Assembly (NCBI RefSeq): GCF_020982545.1
Contig: NZ_JAJKLK010000021.1
Span: 1 to 64,000 of the forward strand
DNA: 64,000 bases
From: Streptomyces sp. MNU76
GTDB taxonomy: Bacteria > Actinomycetota > Actinomycetes > Streptomycetales > Streptomycetaceae
Direction of reading: 5' to 3'
A program made the translations under genes and the position numbers. Numbering within the stretch: the first letter of the stretch is position 1; the number at the start of each line of letters is the position of its first letter. Shown in pieces: positions 1 to 7,790 of the stretch. The notes below the pieces were generated by a model. It was not told the origin of the DNA, did not search any database, and saw only the letters and a program-made list of their open reading frames with translations.

Positions 1-1452
1 TCGTCGGGGAGGTGGTCCGCTTGCTCTTGAGGAGGCGTACTACGAGCCGACGTTCTCCGACCGATCGCATGGATTTCGTCCCCGAAGGCTGCCACCGCGC
101 TGCGGGAGGTGGCCCACACCTGGACCGGGACGTCCTGGTTCATCGAAGGGGACATCGCCGACCGCTTCGGCAGCCTGGATCACCAGGTCCTGCTGTCGAT
201 CCTCGGCGAGAAGATCAGCGGTTCCTGCGGCTGGTGCGCAACATGCTGACAGCCGGATACCTGGAGGACTGGAAATGGGGAGCCACGCTCTCGGAGCGCC
301 GCAGGCGGAGTGGCTCCCCGATCCTGTCCAACATCTATCTGCACAAGTTGGACGAGTTCGTCGAGAAGGTTCTGATCCCGGAGTGCACCCGTGGAGAGCG
401 CCGGGCTCGTAACCCGGCGTATTTGAGTTGCAAAATCTGCTGGCGAAAGCCCGCTTGCGCGGTGACCGGCCTGAGGCCCGGACATTGCGTCAGCGGATGG
501 TGAGCCTGCCGAGCGCGGATCCCAACGATCCGTCATATCGCAGGCTTCGCTATGTCCGCTACGCAGACGACCACCTCCTCGGATTTACCGGACCGAAAGC
601 CGAGGCCGAGCAGATCAGCATCGCCTGGCCGAGTTCCTGCGTGACGAACTCAAGCTGGAACTCTCCCAGGAGAAGACGCTGGTAACCCACGCCCGTACCC
701 GGGCGGCACGGTTTCTCGGTTACGAGATCACGACCCAGCACAACGACACGAAGAAGACCGGCCGCTACCGCAGGGTGAATGGCCAGATCGCCCTTCGTGT
801 CCCCAGGGACGTGATCAAAGCCAAATGCGATCCCTACCTCGCCCGCGGAAAGCCCGCGAAGCGAACGGAACTGACCAACGGCAGCGATCACGCGATCGTC
901 GCCACGTTCGGAGCCGTCTACCGGGGCATCGTCCAGTACTACCTGCTTGCCGGAGACGTCTTCCGGCTGCACCGGCTGCAATGGGTGATGGAGACCTCCA
1001 TGCTCAAGACCCTTGCGGGCAAGCACCGTTCGACCGTGACGAAGATGGCCGCCAGGCACAAGGCCAGAATCGACACGCCCAACGGGCCCCGAGTCTGCTT
1101 CGAGGCCCGCATCGAGCGGGAGAACAGGAAGCCGCTGGTGGCGCGGTTCGGTGGCATCCCTCTCCAGCAGCAGCGGTCGGCGAAGGTCGTCGACCGTCGG
1201 CCTGTCTGGGTGGACTATCCGCAGAAGGAGCTGATCACCCGGCTCCTGGCGGACACGTGCGAGGTCTGCGGGGCCACCGGTGATGTCCAGGTGCATCACG
1301 TCCGAGCCCTTGCCGATCTCGCCCGTGCCGGATGGCCGCCGTCCGACTGGGCGCGCGTCATGCTCGACCGGCGGCGCAAGACCCTTGTGGCCTGCGCTGC
1401 CTGCCATGACCGTATCCACGAGGCACGAACGGCCAGATCACCCACGCCGTGA
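1..1452 (+). pseudogene. ltrA: Group II intron reverse transcriptase/maturase, frameshifted and cut by the window edge
   Basis: Reading across frames recovers a group II intron maturase: a block around EAYYEPTFSDRSHGFRP, then FIEGDI.DRFGSLDHQ, then NMLTAGYLEDWKW, the RT active-site box YADD (bases 560-571), a long in-frame maturase segment from about 775, and a C-terminal HNH nuclease (CEVCG, VHHVR, CAACHDRIH). At least four changes of frame lie between bases 60 and 700, and the start is off the window. The family catalyses intron splicing and retrohoming. Here the RT core is broken, so activity is not expected. The last 225 codons (775-1452) are uninterrupted and could still yield an X/HNH fragment. 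Family assignment is strong; the exact indel positions are approximate. Confidence 0.88.
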
Positions 1453-1490
1453 TCACTGGAGAGCCGGGCTCTCATCGGATACCGGAGGCT
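1453..1490 (+). other. Possible remnant of group II intron 3' end (start of domain V)
   Basis: Just after the maturase stop the sequence reads TGGAGAGCCGGGCTC. This resembles the GGAGAGCCG start of domain V that usually follows such maturases. The rest of the hairpin, the tetraloop side and a domain VI branch point are not recognisable, so the ribozyme end is missing or badly degraded. This is inference from position and one short motif. Confidence 0.3.
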
Positions 1491-1548
1491 AGCGGGGGCA
1501 GGCGTTTGACGGCTTGGTGTGTCACACCCATCCGCCATGCTCGCCAGC

Positions 1549-1980
1549 ATGAACGAAAACGCCTTCTGGCAGCTCATCGAAGCGTGTAGCTCCTCCATCC
1601 CCGACCCCGAGGGGGATGAGCTTGCCGCTGCCCTGACAGCCCACCTGACGAACGGCTCGGTATCCGACGTGATCGGTTTCGCTGAGCAGCTCTCCTGGGC
1701 CCTGTACAGGCTGGACCGTAGGGAATACGGCGATGACCTGTCGAGCGACCAGTTCCTCTACACCCGAGCGGCGGTCGTCGCAGCTGGACGTGAGGAGTAC
1801 GAGAGCGTACTTCGCGACCCACAGAGGTTCACGCCGTACGCCAACGACCTCATCTGGGCCGAGGCCCTGCTCTACGTGCCCGACAACACTTACAGGCACC
1901 TCACCGGTGACGAATGGGACCGCAACACCCGATACAGCTACGAGTCGTATTCCAACACTGCTGGGTGGACCGACGCATGA
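1549..1980 (+). CDS. DUF4240 domain protein
   Basis: Encodes 143 residues beginning MNENAFWQLIEAC, the usual opening of DUF4240 proteins (M.E..FW.LIE). It continues with an acidic, tryptophan- and tyrosine-rich body (residues about 25-130) that includes FAEQLSWALYRLD and NDLIWAEALLYVPD. Two in-frame starts exist upstream (GTG at 1519, ATG at 1537). I chose 1549 because the family homology begins there. No signal peptide or membrane segment is visible, so a cytoplasmic protein is expected. DUF4240 has no established function; members are common, often in several copies, in Streptomyces. It sits alone between the decayed intron and a secreted-protein gene. Confidence 0.75.
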   Translation: MNENAFWQLIEACSSSIPDPEGDELAAALTAHLTNGSVSDVIGFAEQLSWALYRLDRREYGDDLSSDQFLYTRAAVVAAGREEYESVLRDPQRFTPYANDLIWAEALLYVPDNTYRHLTGDEWDRNTRYSYESYSNTAGWTDA

Positions 1981-2378
1981 CACCAGCGATCACTCTCACC
2001 TCACCATTTGAAACGACGTCTTAGTAGGCCGGGCCCACGCTCATGGACTCGCCTGTGTGCCCCCTGCCGGCGCAGCCGGGATGAGCACTTGGCATACGAC
2101 GGGCCGGGGAACCGCCCAACCCACCCCCACAGCCCTGGAGGCCTACGCGTACGACCTCCTCACCACCCCGAAAGGTCCTCTCAGTTCTGAGGACGCCGAG
2201 AACAAGCTCGAGCCAGAGATGTAGGACGAGGATTCCGCCAGAGCGCGGACGTCTGCTGCCGGTCGGACCCGTGATCATTCTCCGGGGTTCTTCGCATAGG
2301 GTCGCTGTACGTTGATCGTTCGATCGGAGCGCAGTGTGCCCCGCGATCCGGTCGTCCCTAGTCGCTACAGGAGTACCC
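1981..2378. other. Intergenic stretch, no firm gene
   Basis: Apart from the 47-codon frame at 2081-2224, nothing convincing is visible on either strand. The minus-strand open frame across 2021-2446 is low in complexity and overlaps the start of the next gene, so I treat it as non-coding. The promoter of the exported propeller protein probably lies in 2280-2360, but I could not pick defined hexamers. Confidence 0.4.
2081..2224 (+). CDS. Short open frame of 47 codons, hypothetical or gene remnant
   Basis: ATG at 2081 to TAG at 2222-2224 encodes MSTWHTTGRGT... and ends ...AENKLEPEM. The second half (ALEAYAYDLLTTPKGPLSSEDAE) has the composition of a real acidic protein rather than of an antisense shadow. 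Only a weak GGG precedes the start, and no homologue is recognised. It could be a small gene or the C-terminal remnant of a longer one disrupted in this accessory region. Confidence 0.25.
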   Translation: MSTWHTTGRGTAQPTPTALEAYAYDLLTTPKGPLSSEDAENKLEPEM

Positions 2379-3359
2379 ATGTCACAAGAGCCGCAGACCA
2401 TCCTGACCAGGCGGGGACTGCTGCGCGTGGGCACCGGACTCGGCATCGCCGCAGTGGGTCTCGGTTACGGTGCGGGGACTGCGGCGGCCGCGGTGCCGGT
2501 GTCGCAGCGCTTCGACCTGACGCAACCCTCGCACGACCTGTACCGCGGCAAGTCGCTGCGCGACGCGACGGTTCAGCAGGGCTTCGCGTTCGACAACGTC
2601 AACCGGCGGCTGTTCGTCGCGCAGCGCCGCAACGGCACGTCCGAGACGGCCGGCGATCTCTGCGTCACGCAGCTCGACTTCTCCGGCAACTACGTCGGAC
2701 ACATGTACCTGACGGGCTTCGGACACGGGGTCGCCTTCGGAGCGCAGGGCGTGGGCTCGTCGACGTACCTCTGGACCGAAGTGGAGGCGAACGCGGGCGG
2801 CTACGGCAGGCGGCTCGCCCGGTTCAAGTTCACCAGCGGTACGACACTGGCGAACACGTCATCCGCGCTGACGAAGTACACCCCGGTGTCGGCGGCTACA
2901 GAGCACACCTGCTGCATCGACCCCGTCAACAACCGCCTGATCGTCCGCTACCACCTGAGTGACGGCAAGCACATAGCGGTCTACGGCCTCTCGGCGGCGT
3001 CGAACGGCGACTTCAGCTCGCCTCTCGCGAACTTCAAGCAGCCGAGCCTGCCCACACTGTCGCCGACCTTCCAGGGCTACGCCGCGTACGGCCAGTACCT
3101 TTACGCCATGACCGGGACCTCCTACGAGGCGAACGGCGGCGTCGTCGACTCCGAGATCACCAGCATCGACATGAACACCGGTGCGATCAAGCAGGGGCCG
3201 GAACTCACCAAGGCCGGCGAGTCCCTCGACTTCCGGGAGCCGGAGGGCCTGGCTGTCTACCAGACGGCCGCCGGCGAGGTCCGTCTCTTCCTCGGCTTCG
3301 CCTCGGGTTCGTCGGGCGACCGCCGCTCAAACTTGTTCTACAAGAACTCCCTTGTCTGA
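2379..3359 (+). CDS. Tat-exported TagC/P68 RBP-like beta-propeller protein
   Basis: Encodes 326 residues. The N-terminus has a twin-arginine signal (TRRGLLRVG, residues 10-18), a hydrophobic glycine/alanine stretch and an AAAA cleavage region near residue 40. The mature part has repeated beta-strand units typical of propellers (QGFAFDNVNRRLFVAQ, VTQLDFSGNYVGHMYL, HTCCIDPVNNRLIVRY, FQGYAAYGQYLYAMTG). This resembles the family annotated in Streptomyces as teichoic acid biosynthesis protein C or the phage P68 RBP/TagC-like propeller domain. The start is fixed by AGGAGT at 2369-2374, five bases before ATG. Tat export implies folding before secretion. Substrate and role are not shown by the sequence; an association with wall polymers is inference from the family name. 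It appears monocistronic. Confidence 0.7.
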   Translation: MSQEPQTILTRRGLLRVGTGLGIAAVGLGYGAGTAAAAVPVSQRFDLTQPSHDLYRGKSLRDATVQQGFAFDNVNRRLFVAQRRNGTSETAGDLCVTQLDFSGNYVGHMYLTGFGHGVAFGAQGVGSSTYLWTEVEANAGGYGRRLARFKFTSGTTLANTSSALTKYTPVSAATEHTCCIDPVNNRLIVRYHLSDGKHIAVYGLSAASNGDFSSPLANFKQPSLPTLSPTFQGYAAYGQYLYAMTGTSYEANGGVVDSEITSIDMNTGAIKQGPELTKAGESLDFREPEGLAVYQTAAGEVRLFLGFASGSSGDRRSNLFYKNSLV

Positions 3360-3385
3360 TCCAGGAGTCCAGCAGGACTTTGCTG

Positions 3386-3839
3386 CCTGACGTTGCGGCA
3401 GGTGGCGCCGTTGTTCGGGGTCTCGAAGCCTGCGGCCGACCGCATCCTCGATCACTTGGCGCCCTTGCTGGCCATCTCGCCGGCCCGCCGACCGCGCAAA
3501 GACACCGTCTACATCGTCGACGGGACTCTGGTGCCCACCCGTGATCGCAGCGTGGCCGCGTCCAGTAAGAACTATCGGTACTCGACGAACGTGCAGGTCG
3601 TGATCGATGCCAACAGCCGCTTGGTAGTGGCGATCGGCCTGCCGCTGCCCGGCAGCCGCAACGACTGCCGGGCTTTCACGGAGTCCGGCGTCGACCGGGC
3701 CTGCCGCGGCGCACCGACCATCGCCGACGGTGGACACCAGGGCACCGGCCTGCTCATCCCGCACCGCAAACGACGAGGTCAGACGCACCTCAGCCCGCAG
3801 CAGGAAGCGGAGAATGCCGTCCACCGACGGGCGCGAGCC
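3386..3839 (+). mobile_element. Internal fragment of an IS5-family transposase gene (plus-strand copy)
   Basis: This 454-bp segment encodes LRQVAPLFGVSKPAADRILD through to ENAVHRRARA, the helix-turn-helix and DDE core of a short IS5-family (DDE_Tnp_4 type) transposase. It is an inverted copy of 4899-5352. Paired positions sum to 8738, and identity ends sharply at both sides (3385/5353 and 3840/4898). The fragment has no 5' end, no 3' end and no terminal repeats. The frame stays open past the junction into unrelated sequence, but that continuation is accidental. It cannot encode a functional transposase. Confidence 0.85.
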
Positions 3840-4109
3840 ATTGCCCAGCCGGCGAACAGGGACGGGGGAAGGGTGTGGCCAGCGTCGGCGAGCAAGTCGG
3901 CCGGCTGGAAGGGTCGGGTCGATCGGTGCGAACGACCCGGGGCCGTTCGGGAGTGCCGCCGCGCCTTTCGCGCGGTGCGGCCGAACGTCGCTGGGTGGCC
4001 TTCCAGCCGCAGCGGACTGCGGACAACCCGTCGATGTGGGTTCGCCTGCCTCACGATGGCTCTAGAATCGCGTCCGCCCATGATCATTCTTGCTACAGAC
4101 GGGATTACG

Positions 4110-4565
4110 GTGTCGATTTTCGCGAAACGGACCGCCACGCTTCTGGCCGCGACCGGTATGGCAGTCAGCATCTCCCTTGGTTCCGGCGCGGGCACAGCCG
4201 CGGCTGCTCCCACGCTGACCTACGACGTGAGCTGGTCTCAGACCAACAAATCGGCGATCTACTACCTCTACGCCAACGGTGCCTACGCCGGATTCGTGGA
4301 ATGGCACGCTGACCCGGTGGGCTCCACCCCTGGTGACGCGCTGCGGGCGCGTGACAGCACGGCAGACGGGTGGGGCGTCGAGGCGACGGTCCGTACGGTC
4401 ACGCTCGGCTGGTCCCGTACGGCTTCCACCCAGGGATACCCGTCCCCCTACACGACTCCGTGGAAGACCGGCAACCTCGATGAGTGGACCAAGCTGATAC
4501 TCACGGGCTGCCTGGTGAAGGGCTCGGAGGAGGTCTGCACCGCGGGCCACTACGTCTACGCGTAG
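4110..4565 (+). CDS. Small secreted protein of unknown function
   Basis: Encodes 151 residues. A GTG start at 4110 gives a clean Sec signal peptide: MSIFAKRTATLLAATG, a hydrophobic core, and AAAA before a mature start near APTLTYD. An in-frame ATG at 4080 is the alternative, but it would put hydrophobic, acidic residues before the signal. The mature part is about 115 residues with many Tyr and Trp, and a C-terminal pair of cysteines (LTGCLVKG..VCTAG) that could form a disulfide. No family is recognised. The open frame extends upstream without a stop into the IS fragment at 3393, but that part is not related. It lies between the two inverted IS copies. Confidence 0.65.
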   Translation: MSIFAKRTATLLAATGMAVSISLGSGAGTAAAAPTLTYDVSWSQTNKSAIYYLYANGAYAGFVEWHADPVGSTPGDALRARDSTADGWGVEATVRTVTLGWSRTASTQGYPSPYTTPWKTGNLDEWTKLILTGCLVKGSEEVCTAGHYVYA

Positions 4566-4745
4566 CCGTGGCCCCTCGACGGGACGAACCGGCGGGCGGC
4601 GGGAGGGGGATCCGTGATCCCGCCACTGCGTGGTACCGGTAGTTCTTGGACCGCTCGCCACGGAGTTGTGTCCGTCGCTGGTTACTCGACGGTCGCCGGG
4701 GTGGCGACCTGGTCGCACAACTCGAACAGCGGGAACCACTCCTAA

Positions 4746-5494
4746 CGGTTGTCCCGTATGAGGTGTGAGTTATCCGGCGAGGGAGAGGTTGTGGAGCCGG
4801 GCGATGCCCAGCATGGCCTGGTTAACGCCGTTGCCCTTGAGCCGGCAGTCCCGCAGGATCTTCCAGTTCTTCAACCGCGACAGGGCGGGTTCCACCCGGG
4901 CTCGCGCCCGTCGGTGGACGGCATTCTCCGCTTCCTGCTGCGGGCTGAGGTGCGTCTGACCTCGTCGTTTGCGGTGCGGGATGAGCAGGCCGGTGCCCTG
5001 GTGTCCACCGTCGGCGATGGTCGGTGCGCCGCGGCAGGCCCGGTCGACGCCGGACTCCGTGAAAGCCCGGCAGTCGTTGCGGCTGCCGGGCAGCGGCAGG
5101 CCGATCGCCACTACCAAGCGGCTGTTGGCATCGATCACGACCTGCACGTTCGTCGAGTACCGATAGTTCTTACTGGACGCGGCCACGCTGCGATCACGGG
5201 TGGGCACCAGAGTCCCGTCGACGATGTAGACGGTGTCTTTGCGCGGTCGGCGGGCCGGCGAGATGGCCAGCAAGGGCGCCAAGTGATCGAGGATGCGGTC
5301 GGCCGCAGGCTTCGAGACCCCGAACAACGGCGCCACCTGCCGCAACGTCAGGTTCGTGCGCCAGTAGCGACCAGCAACACCCGGTTCTCCAGCGGCAGCC
5401 GCCAGGGACGGCCGCGCTTCGGATCATCCGCTGAGATCGCCCCACCCATGCCCAGGCAACGCACCAACTGCCCCACCGGTTACGGGACAACCTC
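4746..5494 (-). mobile_element. IS5-family insertion sequence, about 750 bp
   Basis: The ends are defined by 12-bp inverted repeats, GGTTGTCCCGTA on the left (about 4748-4759) and TACGGGACAACC on the right (5481-5492). A TA sits just outside each end, compatible with the TA target duplication common in IS5-group elements. The single gene runs right to left and nearly fills the element. Size and gene type fit the small IS427/IS1031-like IS5 subgroup, but the subgroup is not certain. A 454-bp internal part is repeated in inverted orientation at 3386-3839. Confidence 0.8.
4770..5476 (-). pseudogene. IS5-family transposase with a one-base frameshift
   Basis: From GTG at 5476 the frame reads VGQLVRCLGMGGAIS...LPLENRVLLVA, then loses frame at about 5366-5367, where GCTAC stands for an expected GC-CTAC. 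It resumes as YWRTNLTLRQVAPLFG and runs to LHNLSLAG at 4770. The span is 707 nt, exactly one base short of a 235-codon gene plus stop. Features seen include the N-terminal HTH (residues about 40-75), VYIVDGTLVP and NVQVVIDANSRLV (DDE strand regions) and the C-terminal RARVEPALSRLKNWKILRD, which carries the last catalytic Glu region. Restoring one base would give a complete transposase, so either the element is recently inactivated or the base is a sequencing error. Confidence 0.82.
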
Positions 5495-5721
5495 TAGCTG
5501 CCGGGCATGCTCGTTGCGGCAGCATCCGCCCGACGGGCCCTACTTCGCCCCTGAGCCGTTGGCATCCCCGGCGGTGAAGAGGGCCCACGGAGCGGCCGCA
5601 CGGACGCACCGGAGGGCTTCCCATGTTGTCTAGGCCCACCGTCAAACGACTGCTGGGACCAGAACGTCAGGCATCAACTGGGATCCGACATCGTGCTGCC
5701 CTGTGGTGTAGAACCCTGAGC

Positions 5722-6177
5722 ATGGGGAGTGAGCGGCGGGAGCGGATGCGGGCGCTTGGTGCGCGTCTTCGGGAACTGCGGGCAGAAACCGGGTTGACCG
5801 GTGCTGTGCTGGCGCAGCGCGCTGGGGTGGGGCAGCCGACCGTGTCCAAGGTAGAGACCGGGCGCATGGTTCCGAGCATTGATGTGCTCGACCGGCTCTC
5901 GCGGGCCCTCGGCCTCGATGAGTCGACCGCTCGTGAGGTCCGTGAGCTGCTGTACGCCGTGATGGCCGCTCCGGGCGCTGATCAACAAGCAGCGGGCACA
6001 ACTCCGAGCGCCGGTAGCACCGTTGATGGGCGCTCGCCGACAACTTCCGCGCGAAGCTTCTCCGGGCTGCTCAGAAGGGGGAGGCGTTCGACATGGAAAC
6101 CGGGCTGCCAGACTCCATGGCACCTGCCAAGGAGTCTCGTACCTGGTACGACTTCGCGCGGGCGTACGTCGCCATGA
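5722..6177 (+). CDS. XRE-family helix-turn-helix regulator with truncated or replaced C-terminus
   Basis: Encodes 151 residues. An XRE helix-turn-helix occupies residues about 8-65: LGARLRELRAETGLTGAVL, then AQRAGVGQPTVSKVETGR (recognition helix region), then MVPSIDVLDRLSRALGLDE. After ELLYAVMAAP (about residue 88) the sequence turns Ser/Arg/Thr-rich without recognisable structure and runs through the 5' part of the integrase gene in another frame. This suggests that the original ligand- or partner-binding C-terminus was lost when the two genes were joined. XRE regulators beside an integrase are common in integrative elements. The DNA-binding domain looks intact. Confidence 0.65.
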   Translation: MGSERRERMRALGARLRELRAETGLTGAVLAQRAGVGQPTVSKVETGRMVPSIDVLDRLSRALGLDESTAREVRELLYAVMAAPGADQQAAGTTPSAGSTVDGRSPTTSARSFSGLLRRGRRSTWKPGCQTPWHLPRSLVPGTTSRGRTSP

Positions 6178-7316
6178 AGTGGCCGCACGCCGCTCCGAAC
6201 TCCCGCGACAGTCTGAACGAGACCATGACCCTCGTCACGACTGAACTCCTGGGTGATCGGTCTGGGCGCCCGGCCGACGACATCTTGCGGCGTGCTCTGC
6301 GCGGCTGGGCCTTCGTCGTCCAGACCGGGGACGGGAACGAACCCCCGGTGGACATCGGAAACGCTCTTCGCTGGGTGGCCAAAGCCTCGCTGCCGCTGGC
6401 CACGCTCAAGAATCCGGCGGACATTCGCCGTGTCCTCGACTCGCTCAAGCTCAGGCTTTCCGGGGATCCGGCGGCTGCCGAGACGGTGAGGCGAAAGCGG
6501 GCGGTCCTCTTCAACGCCCTGGCCTACGCGGTCGAACTGGGGGAGCTGCCTGAGAACCCCGTGACGCTCGTGAAGTGGAAGCTGCCCAAGGTCACCAAGG
6601 AAGTGGACCGCCGGGTTGTGGTGAACCCTCAGCAAGCCCGGGATCTCCTCGCTGCGGTCTCGTACGTGGGCGGCTACCGCCGGGCCCGTGGACGCCGCCT
6701 CGTCGCCCTCTTCGCCTGTATGTACTTCGGTGGGCTGCGGCCGGCGGAAGCTGTGGGTCTGCGACGCCTGGACTGCACGTTGCCGGAGGCGGGTTGGGGT
6801 TCGCTGATTCTGGAGAAGACCCGCCCGACCGTCGGAAAGCGCTGGACCGGAACGGGGGAAGTGCACGACAACCGGGGCCTCAAGAACCGCCCCGCGAACG
6901 AAACCCGGATCGTCCCCATCCCGCCTCGCCTCGTCCGCGTACTCCTCGCCCACATCAAGGAATTCGGCACCGCCAAGGACGGACGGATGTTCGCCAACGA
7001 ACGCGGGGGAGTGGTCGCCTCTACCACCTACTGGCGTGTCTGGGACGAGGCTCGACACCTGGCGCTCACGCCGGAGCAGGTGGCCTCGCCGTTGGCGGCT
7101 CGACCGTACGACCTGCGGCACGCCGCGCTCTCCTCCTGGCTCAACGCTGGTGTGGACCCCACCGAGGTTGCCGAGCGGGCGGGCAACAGCGTTGAGGTGC
7201 TCCTGAGCCGGTACGCCAAGTGCCTCGACGGTCGGCAGGACGTCGCCAATCGGCGGATCGCCGAACTCCTCGGCGAGGATGACGACCAGGAGAACGGGCC
7301 CGGCGCCGGGCCCTGA
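6093..7316 (+). CDS. int: Tyrosine recombinase (site-specific integrase), N-terminally truncated
   Basis: Encodes 407 residues from ATG 6093. In the same frame, coding similarity starts further upstream (ALADNFRAKLLRAAQKGEAF, from about 6030) but meets a TGA just before it, so the roughly 40-60 residue N-terminal arm-binding domain usual in this actinobacterial family is missing. The core-binding domain follows (WYDFARAYVAMKWPHAAP). The catalytic domain has an Arg region (YFGGLRPAEAVGL), LRHAALSSWLNAG, AGNSVEVLLSRYAKCLDG with the nucleophilic Tyr, and N where many relatives have H (AGHS). It faces the 3' end of the tRNA-Arg at 7546, the expected attachment site. Loss of the arm-binding domain makes excision doubtful. 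Confidence 0.85.
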   Translation: METGLPDSMAPAKESRTWYDFARAYVAMKWPHAAPNSRDSLNETMTLVTTELLGDRSGRPADDILRRALRGWAFVVQTGDGNEPPVDIGNALRWVAKASLPLATLKNPADIRRVLDSLKLRLSGDPAAAETVRRKRAVLFNALAYAVELGELPENPVTLVKWKLPKVTKEVDRRVVVNPQQARDLLAAVSYVGGYRRARGRRLVALFACMYFGGLRPAEAVGLRRLDCTLPEAGWGSLILEKTRPTVGKRWTGTGEVHDNRGLKNRPANETRIVPIPPRLVRVLLAHIKEFGTAKDGRMFANERGGVVASTTYWRVWDEARHLALTPEQVASPLAARPYDLRHAALSSWLNAGVDPTEVAERAGNSVEVLLSRYAKCLDGRQDVANRRIAELLGEDDDQENGPGAGP

Positions 7317-7350
7317 TCCACGCGCTCCTCACGCACACCTGCGGCATGAT

Positions 7351-7376
7351 GGCCCCTGGACTCAGGTCCGGGGGCC
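7351..7376 (+). terminator. Intrinsic terminator after the integrase gene
   Basis: The hairpin GGCCCC-T-GGAC / GTCC-G-GGGGCC has a TCAG loop and lies 35 bases after the integrase stop. There is no T-run, as is common in this group. Confidence 0.6.
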
Positions 7377-7487
7377 TCGTCGTTTCCCGGGTCCCACCTG
7401 CGGGTTCGTGCTCTGCGGCCAGTCCACACATAGTCCACAGCACCCGACATACAGCCGCTCCGAGCGGCACACGGCTGCACATACGCG

Positions 7488-7528
7488 AAGACCCCGGCCT
7501 CAGCGTTTCCGCTGGTGACGGGGTCTTT
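7488..7528. terminator. Bidirectional hairpin between integrase and tRNA-Arg
   Basis: AAGACCCCG (7488-7496) pairs with CGGGGTCTT (7519-7527) across a 22-base loop. A-rich and T-rich flanks on the two sides let it act in both directions: on leftward transcription from the tRNA gene and on rightward transcription from the element. Confidence 0.65.
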
Positions 7529-7545
7529 GGGCACCTCATGCAGGG

Positions 7546-7617
7546 TGCCCCCGGCAGGATTCGAACCTGCGCACACGGCTCCGGAGGCCGTTGCTCTATC
7601 CCCTGAGCTACGGGGGC
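7546..7617 (-). tRNA. tRNA-Arg (anticodon CCG)
   Basis: The complement folds as a standard 72-nt cloverleaf: acceptor GCCCCCG/CGGGGGC with discriminator A, D-stem GCTC/GAGC, anticodon stem ACGGC/GCCGT with loop CTCCGGA (anticodon CCG, reading CGG), and T-stem GCAGG/CCTGC with loop TTCGAAT. The 3' CCA is not encoded (CCC follows). The 3' half of the gene points to the integrase at 6093-7316, making it the probable attB for the left-hand element. I saw no second copy of the tRNA 3' end to the left within the window, so the other att site lies outside or is lost. Confidence 0.95.
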
Positions 7618-7790
7618 GTGCCGGGCGCCTTGTTTGGCGGCGACGGGTAGAACCCTACCAGCTCCCCGAGGGAGATCATGAACGGTTTTCGTGGGGGAGG
7701 GAGTGGGGTTGAGCGGCCCAGGACCGCCCGCAGGGGGTGGAAGTGGGGAAAACCCGGACGCGGCGGTGGGTGTCGACCTACTCTCGAGTT

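Noticed and set aside
2021..2446. Minus-strand open frame of 141 codons
   Set aside because: Overlaps the start of the Tat-exported gene; no ribosome site and no recognisable family.
3840..4109. Continuation of the IS fragment frame into the secreted protein as one 390-codon gene
   Set aside because: Similarity to the transposase stops at 3839, and the secreted protein has its own start and signal peptide at 4110. The open frame between them is accidental.
4630..4660. Second IS remnant suggested by a GGTAGTTCTTGGA match to the IS interior
   Set aside because: Similarity covers only about 15 bases and the surrounding sequence gives no transposase reading.
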